Assembly (NCBI GenBank): GCA_031264325.1
Contig: JAISEE010000015.1
Span: forward strand, 1-37,659
Direction: 5' to 3'
Origin: Endomicrobium sp.
GTDB lineage: Bacteria > Elusimicrobiota > Endomicrobiia > Endomicrobiales > Endomicrobiaceae
Length of the DNA: 37,659 nucleotides
A model generated the notes under the pieces. That model worked only from the letters and a program-made list of their open reading frames with translations, was not told the DNA's origin and did no database searches. Below, piece by piece: positions 26,471-36,144 of this stretch. Each line of letters starts with the position of its first letter. Positions within the stretch are counted from its first letter, which is position 1. A program made the translations under genes and the position numbers.

Positions 26471-29125
26471 ATGGACATGGATAAAGTTTACAATTTTAAA
26501 GAAGTTGAAAAGAGATGGGGTAAATATTGGATAGAAAATAAAACGTTTTCAGCAAAAATAGATAAAAATAAAAAACCATTTACAATAGTAATACCGCCTG
26601 CAAATGTAACTGGATCTTTGCATATGGGACATGCTTTAAATGCTACTTTGCAAGACGCTATAATAAGGTTTAAAAAAATGCAAGGGTATAATACTTTATG
26701 GGTACCAGGTACAGATCATGGTGGGATAGCTACGCAAAATGTGGTTGAAAAACTTCTCAAAAAAGAAGGAATAATTAAATATGATTTAGGACGAGAAAAA
26801 TTTTTAGAGAAAGTGTGGAAGTGGCGAAGCGATACAGGTGATACGATATTAAATCAGCTTAAAATGATAGGTTGTGGATTAGATTGGGATAGAGTTTCTT
26901 TTACAATGGATAAAAGTCGTTCTAAATCTGTAAAAAAAGCGTTTATACAGTTATTTAAAAGGGGGCTTATATACAAAGGCAAAAGACTTGTAAATTGGTG
27001 TCCTAGATGTTCAACGGCATTGTCTGATATAGAAGTAGAGTATGAAGATGAAAAAAGCAGTTTATGGTATATAAAATACCCTTTAAGAGATTTTGATAGT
27101 TATGTTATTGTTGCAACAACACGTCCTGAAACAATATTTGGCGATACTGCAGTCGCCATTAATCCTGACGATGAAAGATATATGCATTTAGTAGAAAAAA
27201 TTTTAAAACTTCCCTTAGTAAACAGAGAAATAAAAATAGTTTCAGATTATATTGTAGATAAGTCTTTCGGCACAGGGGTTGTTAAAGTTACACCTGCTCA
27301 CGACATAATTGATAACGAAATAGCAAAAAAAAATAATTTAGAAACAATAGAGATAATAGATATTAACGGTAAGATGATAAACACACCTGAAAAGTATCAG
27401 GGATTAAATGTTGAAGAGGCAAGAAAAGAAGTAGTTAAAGATTTAAAAAAAGCTGATTTTTTGACAAAAATAGAAGATTATACTCACTCTGTAGGCAGAT
27501 GTTACAGGTGTTTAGCTAAAATAGAGCCTTTAGTGTCGGAGCAGTGGTTCTTAAATGTTGAAGAAATGTCTAAAAAAGCCGTAGCTGCAGTGAATGATGC
27601 AAAAACGATTTTTTATCCTGAATCTTGGAAAAGGCCTTACATTTTATGGCTTGAAAACTTAAGGGATTGGTGTATAAGTCGTCAGATATGGTGGGGGCAT
27701 AAAATTCCAATATATTACTGTGTTGACGATAAAAATAACAAAACAAGTTGCAAGCCTATAGCTTCTTTTGATAAACCTAAAGAATGTCAGCATTGTAAAG
27801 GAGAAAATTTTGTCCAGGAAGAAGATGTTTTGGATACATGGTTCTCTTCAGCTTTATGGCCTATAAGCGTGTTTGGTTGGGGTGAAAATGAAAACAGCCA
27901 AGATTTGAAATATTTTTATCCAACATCTGTTTTAGTTACAGGCCACGAGATAATTTATCTATGGGTTGCAAGAATGGTGCAATTTAGCCTTGAATTTACG
28001 AAAGACGTACCGTACAGGGATATATTTATACATGGTATAGTTAGAGATAAGCATGGCAAAAAGATGTCAAAATCTTTAGATAATGTGGTTGATCCTCGCG
28101 ATATTATTGAAAAATACGGTGCAGATGCTTTAAGATTTGCTTTGACTAAGTCTGCTACCCCTGGAAAAGATATACAGATTTTTGAAGAGTCTTTTTTAGC
28201 TGCAAGAAATTTTGCAAATAAAATTTGGAATGCGTCAAGGTTCATATTGATGAATTTGGAAAGTTTGGGAAATATAGACAAAGTTGACAAAAAGATAAAT
28301 CCTACCGAGCTTGCCGATGAATGGATTGTTGTTGAATTTGAAAGTATTCTTGCAAAAGTTAAAACAGCTTATGATTCTTATAATATCGATATAGTTGCAA
28401 GGGAAATTTATGATTTCTTCTGGACAAAATATTGCGATTGGTATATAGAGTTATCAAAAATACGCATGATGTGTTCCGATATTAATATAAAAAGACAAGT
28501 GTTATCAATACTTGTCTATATATTAAAAGGAGTTTTACAATTATTATCGCCAATAATGCCATTTATAACTTCAGAAATTTGGCAAATATTAAACAAAGAT
28601 AAAAAAATAATAGCTGAAAGTGTATTTCCAAAGGTAAAGTTTTCACAATTTTTTGAGTCTTTAGAAAAAATGAGAACAGTACAAGATATAATTGTAAAAA
28701 TAAGAACATTAAAAAGTGAAATGAACATCTCGTCTGCTGTTCAAATAGAGGCATTGTTTAATGTTTTAGATGATAATAAAGAAAAAATTGTGAAAGAAAA
28801 TGAACACTATATAAAGCAACTTGCCAAAATAGTATCCATACAGTTTGGTAAAAATATTAAAAGACCCAAAAATTCAGCCCTAACCATTGCTGGTGGGTTT
28901 GAAATATTTCTTCTTTTAGAAGGAATTGATATAGAAAAAGAGAAATCAAGACTTTTAAAAGAACTTGCGATCGCTGAGCAGGAAGTTGAAAGAACTGTTG
29001 CTAAATTAAACAATGAGAATTTTGTCAAAAGGGCGGCAAAAGTAGAAGTGAAAAAGATTCAAATAAGATTTAGCGATGCTACTGTTAAAGTTAAAAAAAT
29101 ATACGAAAGTTTAAAATTTTTGTGA
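26471..29125 (+). CDS. valS: Valyl-tRNA synthetase
   Basis: An 884-residue class I synthetase charging tRNA-Val. HMGH is exact near residue 50 (GSLHMGHALNATLQD), editing-domain blocks include ATTRPETIFGDTAVAINP, WFSSALWP precedes the second half, and KMSKS is exact near residue 530. The C-terminal coiled-coil arm (about 820-880) has the usual NENFVKRAAKV block. A ribosome site GAAGGGG precedes the ATG at 26471. It stands as a single gene after a 2.1-kb gene-free stretch, with its own promoter element. Confidence 0.97.
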   Translation: MDMDKVYNFKEVEKRWGKYWIENKTFSAKIDKNKKPFTIVIPPANVTGSLHMGHALNATLQDAIIRFKKMQGYNTLWVPGTDHGGIATQNVVEKLLKKEGIIKYDLGREKFLEKVWKWRSDTGDTILNQLKMIGCGLDWDRVSFTMDKSRSKSVKKAFIQLFKRGLIYKGKRLVNWCPRCSTALSDIEVEYEDEKSSLWYIKYPLRDFDSYVIVATTRPETIFGDTAVAINPDDERYMHLVEKILKLPLVNREIKIVSDYIVDKSFGTGVVKVTPAHDIIDNEIAKKNNLETIEIIDINGKMINTPEKYQGLNVEEARKEVVKDLKKADFLTKIEDYTHSVGRCYRCLAKIEPLVSEQWFLNVEEMSKKAVAAVNDAKTIFYPESWKRPYILWLENLRDWCISRQIWWGHKIPIYYCVDDKNNKTSCKPIASFDKPKECQHCKGENFVQEEDVLDTWFSSALWPISVFGWGENENSQDLKYFYPTSVLVTGHEIIYLWVARMVQFSLEFTKDVPYRDIFIHGIVRDKHGKKMSKSLDNVVDPRDIIEKYGADALRFALTKSATPGKDIQIFEESFLAARNFANKIWNASRFILMNLESLGNIDKVDKKINPTELADEWIVVEFESILAKVKTAYDSYNIDIVAREIYDFFWTKYCDWYIELSKIRMMCSDINIKRQVLSILVYILKGVLQLLSPIMPFITSEIWQILNKDKKIIAESVFPKVKFSQFFESLEKMRTVQDIIVKIRTLKSEMNISSAVQIEALFNVLDDNKEKIVKENEHYIKQLAKIVSIQFGKNIKRPKNSALTIAGGFEIFLLLEGIDIEKEKSRLLKELAIAEQEVERTVAKLNNENFVKRAAKVEVKKIQIRFSDATVKVKKIYESLKFL

Positions 29126-29293
29126 TAGCTTTTATATTAACAAATATCTATAAAGTTTTTCGTAAGATATATAAAAATTAGGGGTTAGTAAAAGTTGTAT
29201 TTAGTTGTATTTATTTGTGTATTTGTGTATGTTATATTTTGATAATAAATAACATTTTTGCAAAAATATTTTGTTTAAGCAAGATATTTTTTT

Positions 29294-29302
29294 TGTTATA
29301 AT
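29294..29302 (+). promoter_or_regulatory. Extended -10 element of rdgB
   Basis: TGTTATAAT (TATAAT at 29297-29302) with a weak -35 (TTTAAG at 29274-29279, 17-base spacer). The start near 29309 gives a leader of about 58 bases. Confidence 0.5.
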
Positions 29303-29366
29303 ATGTTTATATATTCTTTATAAATATAAAAATTATAAAATATTAAGAATACAATAAAATATTTTA

Positions 29367-29960
29367 ATGATAAAAGAAATAGTACTTGCCACAGGCAATA
29401 GGCATAAAGTTGAAGAAATAAAAGAAATTCTAAAGGGTTTAAGTATTAAAATTACTCCTATGATTTTTTTTTTACAATATCCAATCATAAAAGAAGACGG
29501 TAAAACTCTTGAGGAAAATGCCATAAAGAAAGCCAGTGAAGTTAGCAAATTTTTTGGCAAATGGGCTTTAGCCGATGACTCTGGACTGGAAGTTGATTAT
29601 TTAGATGGAGCGCCAGGTGTTTATTCTGCTAGATATGCTGGAGAGAAATGTTTTTATAAAGACAATAACAGTAAATTACTTAAGGCTTTAGATGGCGTGC
29701 CTTTTGAAAAAAGAACTGCAAAACTTAGGACAGTAGTAGCTATTTCAAGTCCTGATGGAAAAATAAATTTGTTAGAAGGTAAAATTTTTGGTATAATAGC
29801 CTTACAGTCTATGGGGGATAATGGGTTTGGTTATGACCCAGTGTTTTATGTTCCTGGCCATGGTAAGACTTTTGCAGAATTAAGTATAAACACAAAAAAT
29901 TCTATTAGTCATAGAGCGATAGTTTTACAGAAAGCTAAAGAAATTATAAAGAATTTGTGA
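29367..29960 (+). CDS. rdgB: dITP/XTP pyrophosphatase (Ham1 family)
   Basis: A 197-residue nucleotide-pool cleaning enzyme that hydrolyses dITP, ITP and XTP to monophosphates. The N-terminal TGNRHK is at residues 9-14, the catalytic block LADDSGLEVDYLDGAPGVYSAR at about 69-89, and the C-terminal GFGYDPVFYVPGHGKT and SHRAIVLQKA blocks follow. Length is normal. No ribosome site is visible before the ATG. tRNA-Pro follows 24 bases later and may share its transcript. Confidence 0.95.
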   Translation: MIKEIVLATGNRHKVEEIKEILKGLSIKITPMIFFLQYPIIKEDGKTLEENAIKKASEVSKFFGKWALADDSGLEVDYLDGAPGVYSARYAGEKCFYKDNNSKLLKALDGVPFEKRTAKLRTVVAISSPDGKINLLEGKIFGIIALQSMGDNGFGYDPVFYVPGHGKTFAELSINTKNSISHRAIVLQKAKEIIKNL

Positions 29961-29984
29961 ATATTATATTATATAGAAGTTAAG

Positions 29985-30058
29985 CGGGGAGTAGCGTAAT
30001 TGGCTATCGCGCCTGCTTTGGGAGCAGGAGGTTGTGGGTTCAAGTCCCGCCTCCCCGA
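29985..30058 (+). tRNA. tRNA-Pro (anticodon TGG)
   Basis: Acceptor stem CGGGGAG/CTCCCCG, D stem GCG/CGC, anticodon stem CCTGC/GCAGG around TTTGGGA, T arm GTGGG-TTCAAGT-CCCGC, discriminator A. CCA is not encoded. UGG can read all proline codons if U34 is modified. Confidence 0.96.
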
Positions 30059-30114
30059 TATTTCATAATCTTTCTATGTAAAAAATTTTTATTTATTATG
30101 GATTTGAAACTTTT

Positions 30115-30750
30115 GTGAGTAAAAAAATAAGCAATTTTATCAAAAAAACAGGTAAAGTAGGTAATATAATAATCATTTCTGCTCCTTCTGGATCTGGTAA
30201 AAGTAGCATATGCGAAGCTGTTTTGGCTGAAGGTAAAAAAAATATAAATTATTCAATATCTTATACTACAAGACCACCAAGAAAAGATGAAAAAAATGGC
30301 AAAAATTATTATTTCATAAGTGAAAATAAATTTAAACAAATGGTTGAAGAAAAGAAGTTTGTTGAGTGGGCTAAAGTACACGGTAGTTATTACTACGGCA
30401 CTTCGAAAGAACTTCTTAATAAAGCTTTGAGTGCTGGTAAAAATATAATTTTAGAGATAGATGTTCAAGGTGGTGTAAATATTAAAAAACAGTATCCAAA
30501 TAATTCTTGTATGATTTTTATAATGGCTCCGGACTTTAAGACTCTAAAAAAAAGATTAACAACAAGAAATAAGGACTGCAAAGAGACAATATATATGCGC
30601 ATGCTTAATGCTAAAAAAGAGCTTAAATATCTTCCAAAGTATGAGTATCTGGTTATAAATAAAAAATTAGATGAGGCTGTATACGCAGTAAAAACAATAA
30701 TAAAATCGTTGGAGTATAAAATAGAAAAAGATAGAGTATATTTCGTTTAA
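30115..30750 (+). CDS. gmk: Guanylate kinase
   Basis: A 211-residue enzyme phosphorylating GMP to GDP. The P-loop SAPSGSGKS is at residues 22-30, the GMP-binding block SYTTRPPRKDEKNGKNYYF at about 49-67, then YYGTSKE and LEIDVQGG. The start is GTG; the nearby upstream ATG (30098) reads only six codons and stops at the TGA overlapping this GTG. The N-terminus is about 15 residues longer than the shortest homologues. It heads the gmk-rpoZ-coaC-coaB-udg-priA group, a conserved bacterial order. Confidence 0.94.
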   Translation: MSKKISNFIKKTGKVGNIIIISAPSGSGKSSICEAVLAEGKKNINYSISYTTRPPRKDEKNGKNYYFISENKFKQMVEEKKFVEWAKVHGSYYYGTSKELLNKALSAGKNIILEIDVQGGVNIKKQYPNNSCMIFIMAPDFKTLKKRLTTRNKDCKETIYMRMLNAKKELKYLPKYEYLVINKKLDEAVYAVKTIIKSLEYKIEKDRVYFV

Positions 30751-30777
30751 ACAGTTTGTACTTTTGGAGGAATAAAA

Positions 30778-31011
30778 ATGGCATTAACGGAAAGTCAATT
30801 AAGAGAGGCAATATCTTTATCTAAATCGAGTAGGTATGATATAGTAAAACATGCTATAGAATGGATTTATTTAAACATACAAAATGAAGAGTTTAGAAAA
30901 TTAGATCAGGCGGACATTATAAATAAAGCTTTAAGCGATATTGTTACAGACGTAGTTACTCCTGAAAAAATGGCGGAGTTTGACAAAAAAAATAAAAAAA
31001 TCAAAATCTGA
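30778..31011 (+). CDS. rpoZ: RNA polymerase omega subunit
   Basis: A 77-residue small helical protein. SRYDIVKHAIEWIYLN near residues 17-32 corresponds to the family block in which omega binds the beta-prime C-terminus, and DQADIINKALSDIV resembles the second helix. Similarity is modest, but size and position right after gmk and before the coaBC genes are the usual context for rpoZ. The ATG has a strong ribosome site (GGAGG). Omega helps assembly of RNA polymerase. Confidence 0.85.
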   Translation: MALTESQLREAISLSKSSRYDIVKHAIEWIYLNIQNEEFRKLDQADIINKALSDIVTDVVTPEKMAEFDKKNKKIKI

Positions 31012-31054
31012 TCCAAATGAGTAAGATGATTGTTAAAGATTTTAAGGTAAAAAA

Positions 31055-31600
31055 ATGTCCTTGAAAAATAAGAGTGTTGTTATAGGCGTTTGTGGAAGTA
31101 TTGCAGCGTATAAAAGTTGTGATATTATAAGAGGGCTTAGTAGGCTTGGTGCAAATGTAGAGCCTATTCTTACAAATGGTGGGGCGAAGTTTATAACTTC
31201 GCTTACACTGCAAGTACTTTCAAAAAATAAAGTTTATTCTGAAATGTTTGATATTCATGGTAATTATGAAATAAATCATATATCTTTGGCAAAAAAAGCT
31301 GACATTATAATTGTTGCTCCGGCTACTGCTGATGTTATTGCAAGTCTTGCTTGCGGAAGGGCTGACGATTTGCTTACATGTACAGTTCTCGCTTCTAATG
31401 TAAAAACTTTGATTTGTCCTGCGATGAATTCCAATATGTTAAACCACAAAGCCACACAAAACAATATTGAGACTTTGAAAGGTTATGGTTATAAATTTGT
31501 TATACCTGATAAAGGCGAACTTGCGTGTGGTGATTGTGGTGATGGTAGGCTTGCTTCTGTAAATGTAATACTTTCTGCAGTTGAAGGCTTTGTTTTATAA
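31055..31600 (+). CDS. coaC: Phosphopantothenoylcysteine decarboxylase (CoaC half, separate gene)
   Basis: A 181-residue flavoprotein that decarboxylates phosphopantothenoylcysteine to phosphopantetheine. The N-terminus GVCGSIAAYK binds FMN, the active-site histidine is about H75 in NHISLAKKAD, PAMN is at 122-125, and the catalytic cysteine is about C158 in GELACGDCGDGRL. In most bacteria this domain is fused to CoaB in one protein of about 400 residues. Here it ends in a TAA that overlaps the coaB ATG by one base, in another frame. Confidence 0.93.
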   Translation: MSLKNKSVVIGVCGSIAAYKSCDIIRGLSRLGANVEPILTNGGAKFITSLTLQVLSKNKVYSEMFDIHGNYEINHISLAKKADIIIVAPATADVIASLACGRADDLLTCTVLASNVKTLICPAMNSNMLNHKATQNNIETLKGYGYKFVIPDKGELACGDCGDGRLASVNVILSAVEGFVL

Positions 31601-32259
31601 TGTCTGAAAAGTTTACGTTTTTAATTCTGTCTGGTCCAACGAAAGAGTATATAGACCCTGTCAGATATATAAGCAATGAATCATCTGGAAAAATGGGGTT
31701 AGCTTTAGCTAGTTATGCTGTAAAAAAGGGATATAAAGTTATTTTTATTTCTGGCGAAGTCAAAAAATATCCCAAAAAAGTAGAACTTATAAAAGTCACG
31801 ACTGCTCTTGACATGTTTAAGGCATCTAAGTTCAAATTACAGGTAGTCGACATTGTTATAATCGTGGCTGCAGTTGCTGACTATAGACCTGTTAAACTTC
31901 AAAAACATAAAATAAAAAGATCTGGTAATTCAATACTATTAAAATTTAAAAAAAATTTTGATATTGTAAAATATTGTGGAAAAAATAAATCTGATCAAGT
32001 TGTTGCCGGTTTTGCTCTTGAAACCCAAAACCTTCTTGCGAACGCCAAGCTTAAATTGAAAAACAAAAATTTAGATCTAATTGTTGCCAACGGAATAGAT
32101 TCTTTTGGTTGCGATAAGACTACTGTTCACTTGATGAGATCTTGTTCTGATAATGTTGTAAAAATAGAAAACAGAAACAAGAAATTTATAGCTGGAAAAA
32201 TTATAGATGAAACAGTTAGAATATTTAAAACTATTAAATCTTTTAAAAAGAACACTTGA
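31600..32259 (+). CDS. coaB: Phosphopantothenate-cysteine ligase (CoaB half, separate gene)
   Basis: A 219-residue enzyme joining 4'-phosphopantothenate and cysteine, the step before CoaC. Conserved blocks are SGPTKEYIDPVRYISNESSGKMG near the N-terminus, VAAVADYRP, and LLKFKKNFDIVKY with the conserved lysine; GFALE and LDLIVANGI follow. The start codon shares one base with the coaC stop, so translation is likely coupled. udg starts inside its last 53 bases. Confidence 0.93.
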   Translation: MSEKFTFLILSGPTKEYIDPVRYISNESSGKMGLALASYAVKKGYKVIFISGEVKKYPKKVELIKVTTALDMFKASKFKLQVVDIVIIVAAVADYRPVKLQKHKIKRSGNSILLKFKKNFDIVKYCGKNKSDQVVAGFALETQNLLANAKLKLKNKNLDLIVANGIDSFGCDKTTVHLMRSCSDNVVKIENRNKKFIAGKIIDETVRIFKTIKSFKKNT

Positions 32260-32977
32260 TGAGTATTTAAATTGGGGAGAAACTGAAATTGTCAAAAAAT
32301 CTATTGATAATATAATTTTAACAGAAGGGTCTGTAAAAGCATTTTTTCAAAAAAAACAATCTAAAAGCATCTTGAATCCTAAAGAGAAGATTGGAGTTTT
32401 AAAAAGGGAAATAGATTTTTGTAAAAAATGTTCTTTAGGAAATAACAGATTAAATACTGTTATCGATACAGGTTTTCTGACAACAGGTTTAATGTTTGTT
32501 GGTGAATATCCAGATTTTGATAAAAATCATAAAGATGAGTCTTTTGTTGATAAGACAGAACAGGCAGAACAACTTTTAACAAAAATTATTGAAGCGATGG
32601 GTTATACAAGAAAGAACGTTTATATAACAAATATTATTAAATGTCGCACTATGATAGACCCTGTAAATACCAAGAGGAAGCCTAACTACAAACCTTCCAC
32701 TTCGTTTGAAATAGGAACTTGTAAATATTATTTAGATAAGCAAATAGAAATTATCAAGCCTAAAATTATCATACTTTTAGGAGAGGTAGTATTTTCAGAT
32801 TTTTTATATAACGAAGAGTCTATAGGTAAAGTTAGAGGTGTTGTAAAAGAGTACAAAGGCATAAAGCTTATGCCTACATACCATCCTGTGGTTTTACTTA
32901 AAAATTCGAGATTAAAAAAAATTGTTTGGGATGATATGAAAAGAGTAATGCACTATTTGAATACAGGAAAAATATGA
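32207..32977 (+). CDS. Family 4-like uracil-DNA glycosylase, divergent
   Basis: A 256-residue protein of the uracil-DNA glycosylase superfamily, iron-sulfur branch. Four cysteines in the family spacing (72, 75, 146, 172: CKKC, NIIKC, GTC) would hold a 4Fe-4S cluster. NVYITNIIKCR and KIIILLGEV are typical. The usual GEAPG motif reads GEYPD and the following phenylalanine is in SFVD instead of PFVG; the HPS block reads YHPVVLL. It would remove uracil from DNA, but the altered uracil pocket makes activity uncertain. It overlaps coaB by 53 bases and priA by four (ATGA). Confidence 0.82.
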   Translation: MKQLEYLKLLNLLKRTLDEYLNWGETEIVKKSIDNIILTEGSVKAFFQKKQSKSILNPKEKIGVLKREIDFCKKCSLGNNRLNTVIDTGFLTTGLMFVGEYPDFDKNHKDESFVDKTEQAEQLLTKIIEAMGYTRKNVYITNIIKCRTMIDPVNTKRKPNYKPSTSFEIGTCKYYLDKQIEIIKPKIIILLGEVVFSDFLYNEESIGKVRGVVKEYKGIKLMPTYHPVVLLKNSRLKKIVWDDMKRVMHYLNTGKI

Positions 32978-34962
32978 TAGTTTTAGACGTAGCTGTTCCG
33001 GTGCCTTTGAATAAAACTTTTTACTATTTGCCTCCAAAATGCGTAGATCCTAAAAATATTATCGGCAAAAGAGTCAAAGTTCCGTTTGGTAAAAGAATTT
33101 TAACAGGGTATGCGATTACATGTTTGTATCTTGAAGAAGATCCGTCTTTAAAGTTAAAGCATATTGTGGAAGTTATAGATGATGAAGTTTTAATTAACAA
33201 CGAAACAATAGAACTTGCAGATTATATATCAAAAAATTATATATGTTCTTTGGGAGAGGCTTACTCTTCTATAATACCTATTTCCATGCAACCCCCTAAA
33301 AAAATTTCTAAAAAGACAAAAGATGTTCTTGAACTCTCATATAAAAGATATCATTTAAATGCACAACAAAGAAAAGCTGTTTCAACAATAAGTATGAATT
33401 TGGACAAAAATTATTACAGTGTTTTTCTTGTACATGGCGTTACAGCTTCTGGTAAAACAGAAGTATATATAAATGCTATGGAACATGCATTAAATCATAA
33501 TAAAAACGCAATAATGCTTATTCCTGAAATTTCACTTACACCTCAGTTTATGGACATAATGACAAAAAGATTTGGTTCTAAAATAGGCGTTTGGCATAGT
33601 GGCATTACAAATGTTGAAAAATATAAATTATTTCATAAAACAAAAACAGAAGAAGTAAAAATAATACTGGGAACAAGATCTGCAATTTTTGCCCCATTCA
33701 AAAAATTGGGTGTTATCATTATTGACGAAGAGCATGAGCATACATACAAACAAGAGCAAAAACCTTTTTACGATGCAAGGGAAATTGCAAAATGGAAGGG
33801 AAAATATCATAATGCCGTTGTTATCTTTGGATCAGCTACGCCAAGTCTTGAAACTTATAGAGATGCACAAGAAAAAAAAATCTGTTTAATAGAACTAAGC
33901 GAACGTGTTGATAAAAAAGAGTTGCCTGAAGTAAAAATTATTTCGCTTAAAGAAAGACTTTTTAAAACAAGTTTGTTGCTTCCTGAAACTATTGACTCAA
34001 TATCAAAAACTTTAGCTCGCAAAGAGCAGATAATAGTTTTTTTGAACCGGAGAGGGTATTCTCCGGTAATTATGTGCAAAAAATGCAATACAGTTTATCA
34101 ATGTTCTAAATGTTCTATATCTATGACTTTTCACAGAAACCCAGATTTAGCGAAGTGTCACTACTGTGGAGAAATAAAACATTTGCCGTTAGTATGTTCT
34201 GTTTGTAAGACTATAGGAGTTACTGTTTTTGGAATAGGAACGCAAAAAGTCGAATATGAGCTAAAAGGGCTTTTTAAGAATGCAAAAATATTTAGGTTAG
34301 ATGGTGATGCAGTTTCTTCTGTTAAAAAAACTTACGCTACTGCTTATACTGGTGTAAAAAATGAAGAGTACGATATATTGCTTGGTACTCAAATGATAAC
34401 AAAAGGCTTTGATTTTCCCAGAGTAAGCTTAGTATGTATTATAGATGCTGACACATCTTTATATCTTCCAGGGTTTAAGTCTGCAGAAAGGACTTTTCAG
34501 CTTATAACTCAAGCCGCGGGTCGTAGTGGTAGGGGTGACATTAAAGGTAGTGCTATAGTCCAGACCAGTAATCCCATGCATTACGCAATAGAGCACGCTA
34601 AAAATCATGACTTTGTAAGTTTTTATAATATAGAGATAGAACAAAGAAAAAGAATGTTTTATCCTCCGTATTGTGATATTGCAAAAATAGTCGTAAGAAA
34701 TAAAAACGAACAAAAAGTTGATGAAGACTCTGAAAGTCTTTTTACTTTTTTAAAAGCTTTAAATGATAGTTATGATGTCGGGCTAAAACTTTTGGGTCCC
34801 GCCCCAGCTTATATTGCTAAGCTAAATAATACCTATAGACGATATATTATTATTAAAGGTGAAAGAAAAAAAATACTGCATTTCGTAAAATTTTTAAAAG
34901 ATTTTAAACAGCCTTCTGGAACATTTGTTGGTGTAGAAATAATGCCTTCAGATTTATTATAA
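32974..34962 (+). CDS. priA: Primosomal replication restart helicase PriA, full length
   Basis: A 662-residue 3'-5' DNA helicase that recognises abandoned forks and starts reloading of DnaB. The N-terminal DNA-binding domain begins VLDVAVPVPLNKTFYYLPP. Walker A GVTASGKTE covers 155-163, DEEH is at 251-254, eight zinc cysteines lie at 368-411 (CKKC, CSKC, CHYC, CSVC), and ITKGFDF and QAAGRSGRG complete the second helicase domain. All motifs are intact, unlike the TTG variant in the copy at 3-986. It is somewhat shorter than the E. coli protein. The ATG overlaps the udg stop (ATGA). Confidence 0.97.
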   Translation: MIVLDVAVPVPLNKTFYYLPPKCVDPKNIIGKRVKVPFGKRILTGYAITCLYLEEDPSLKLKHIVEVIDDEVLINNETIELADYISKNYICSLGEAYSSIIPISMQPPKKISKKTKDVLELSYKRYHLNAQQRKAVSTISMNLDKNYYSVFLVHGVTASGKTEVYINAMEHALNHNKNAIMLIPEISLTPQFMDIMTKRFGSKIGVWHSGITNVEKYKLFHKTKTEEVKIILGTRSAIFAPFKKLGVIIIDEEHEHTYKQEQKPFYDAREIAKWKGKYHNAVVIFGSATPSLETYRDAQEKKICLIELSERVDKKELPEVKIISLKERLFKTSLLLPETIDSISKTLARKEQIIVFLNRRGYSPVIMCKKCNTVYQCSKCSISMTFHRNPDLAKCHYCGEIKHLPLVCSVCKTIGVTVFGIGTQKVEYELKGLFKNAKIFRLDGDAVSSVKKTYATAYTGVKNEEYDILLGTQMITKGFDFPRVSLVCIIDADTSLYLPGFKSAERTFQLITQAAGRSGRGDIKGSAIVQTSNPMHYAIEHAKNHDFVSFYNIEIEQRKRMFYPPYCDIAKIVVRNKNEQKVDEDSESLFTFLKALNDSYDVGLKLLGPAPAYIAKLNNTYRRYIIIKGERKKILHFVKFLKDFKQPSGTFVGVEIMPSDLL

Positions 34963-36144
34963 ATAATAACTTACCTTTCATTTTTTTGTTGTGCAGCATA
35001 TAAAAGTTTAATGTAAAAATTAAATTTTTGTTGTTTTTATTATAACTTTATGTTACATGATGCTACACGCGATAGTTGCATTTTAAAAATGTTGTCAAAT
35101 TATAAAATATTTTTTGTGTTTAGCTTTCTGTAACAATATTAAAAATAAGAAATTTTATGTTATTTTCAATAGTTATTGTTTTTTGAAGAAGAAACTAATC
35201 TGGAACTGTGGCAAGACTTTTGATTTCAGAATGGGATTTTTCTATTGTGAAGTTTAGAATTTTACTTAATAATAATTATTTTTTTGGTCGCTTTCGCGAG
35301 CACATGTGTCGGATTATTTCAAAATTTTACGCAAAGTTATAAAGTCAAGTATTTGTTTAACATATTTTAATATGGATGATGCTGGAACAGTAAAATTTTA
35401 TCAAATGATAATAGTCCTTGATATTTCTCTCTATGAATATATCATTGTTTTTATTATATATCTTATTAAAAAAATGTTTTATTTTTTTAATTTCGTTTTA
35501 CCGTTTTCTATACTAATGCTTATACTTGATGTTTTTTTTACAATATTTTATTTACCTTGATACGTACCGAACGTATTCTTGCAATAAAAAATATATCAAG
35601 ATAAAATTTTTATATTTTTCGGAATAAATTTATTTTATTATAAATTAAGTTTTTTTATTTGATCTAAATTTTCGTAGTATTAAGTTCAGAGCAGATCTTT
35701 TTATAGAAAACATTTATCTATAAGTTTTGTAGTTTTGCTAGAGTTAATTGTGCATAGCGTTACTATATTTTTTAATTTTTTGAAATTTTAAAAATCGTAA
35801 AAATGACAATCCTATAGTATTTCAAAACATCAACGTCATTTTCAATCGACAATTTTTATATTTATCAAAATTGTTTTCTGAACTAAACCAACAATTCATT
35901 AGAAGATAATTTATCAGCTAAAATGGTCTTTTGCTTAAAACAAGTATTAGCGTATCACAGTTAAGCAATTTTAAAATAATCTTATGTGGCTTTGTTTAAA
36001 TCAGCGAATTGATTGTCGTAGTTTGATAGTATTATTTTTCTAATTTTAATTTATTATATGTATATGTGCTGTAAGAATTGTTTTTAGTATATTTATATTT
36101 ATTTTTTTAATTAATTTGTCCATAGAAAAAAGATAAATAATTTT

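Noticed and set aside
30098-30117. Upstream ATG as start of gmk
   Set aside because: It reads six codons (MDLKLL) and stops at a TGA overlapping the GTG start of gmk, and is in another frame.
35306-35560. 84-codon frame with a hydrophobic C-terminal half
   Set aside because: GTG start without ribosome site, T-rich sequence alone explains the hydrophobicity, no recognised family; kept only as a note in the gap entry.
35772-36029. Minus-strand frame that reads protein-like between stops (YDNQFADLNKAT, ADKLSSNELLV)
   Set aside because: About seven stops in 86 codons is what random sequence of this base composition gives.
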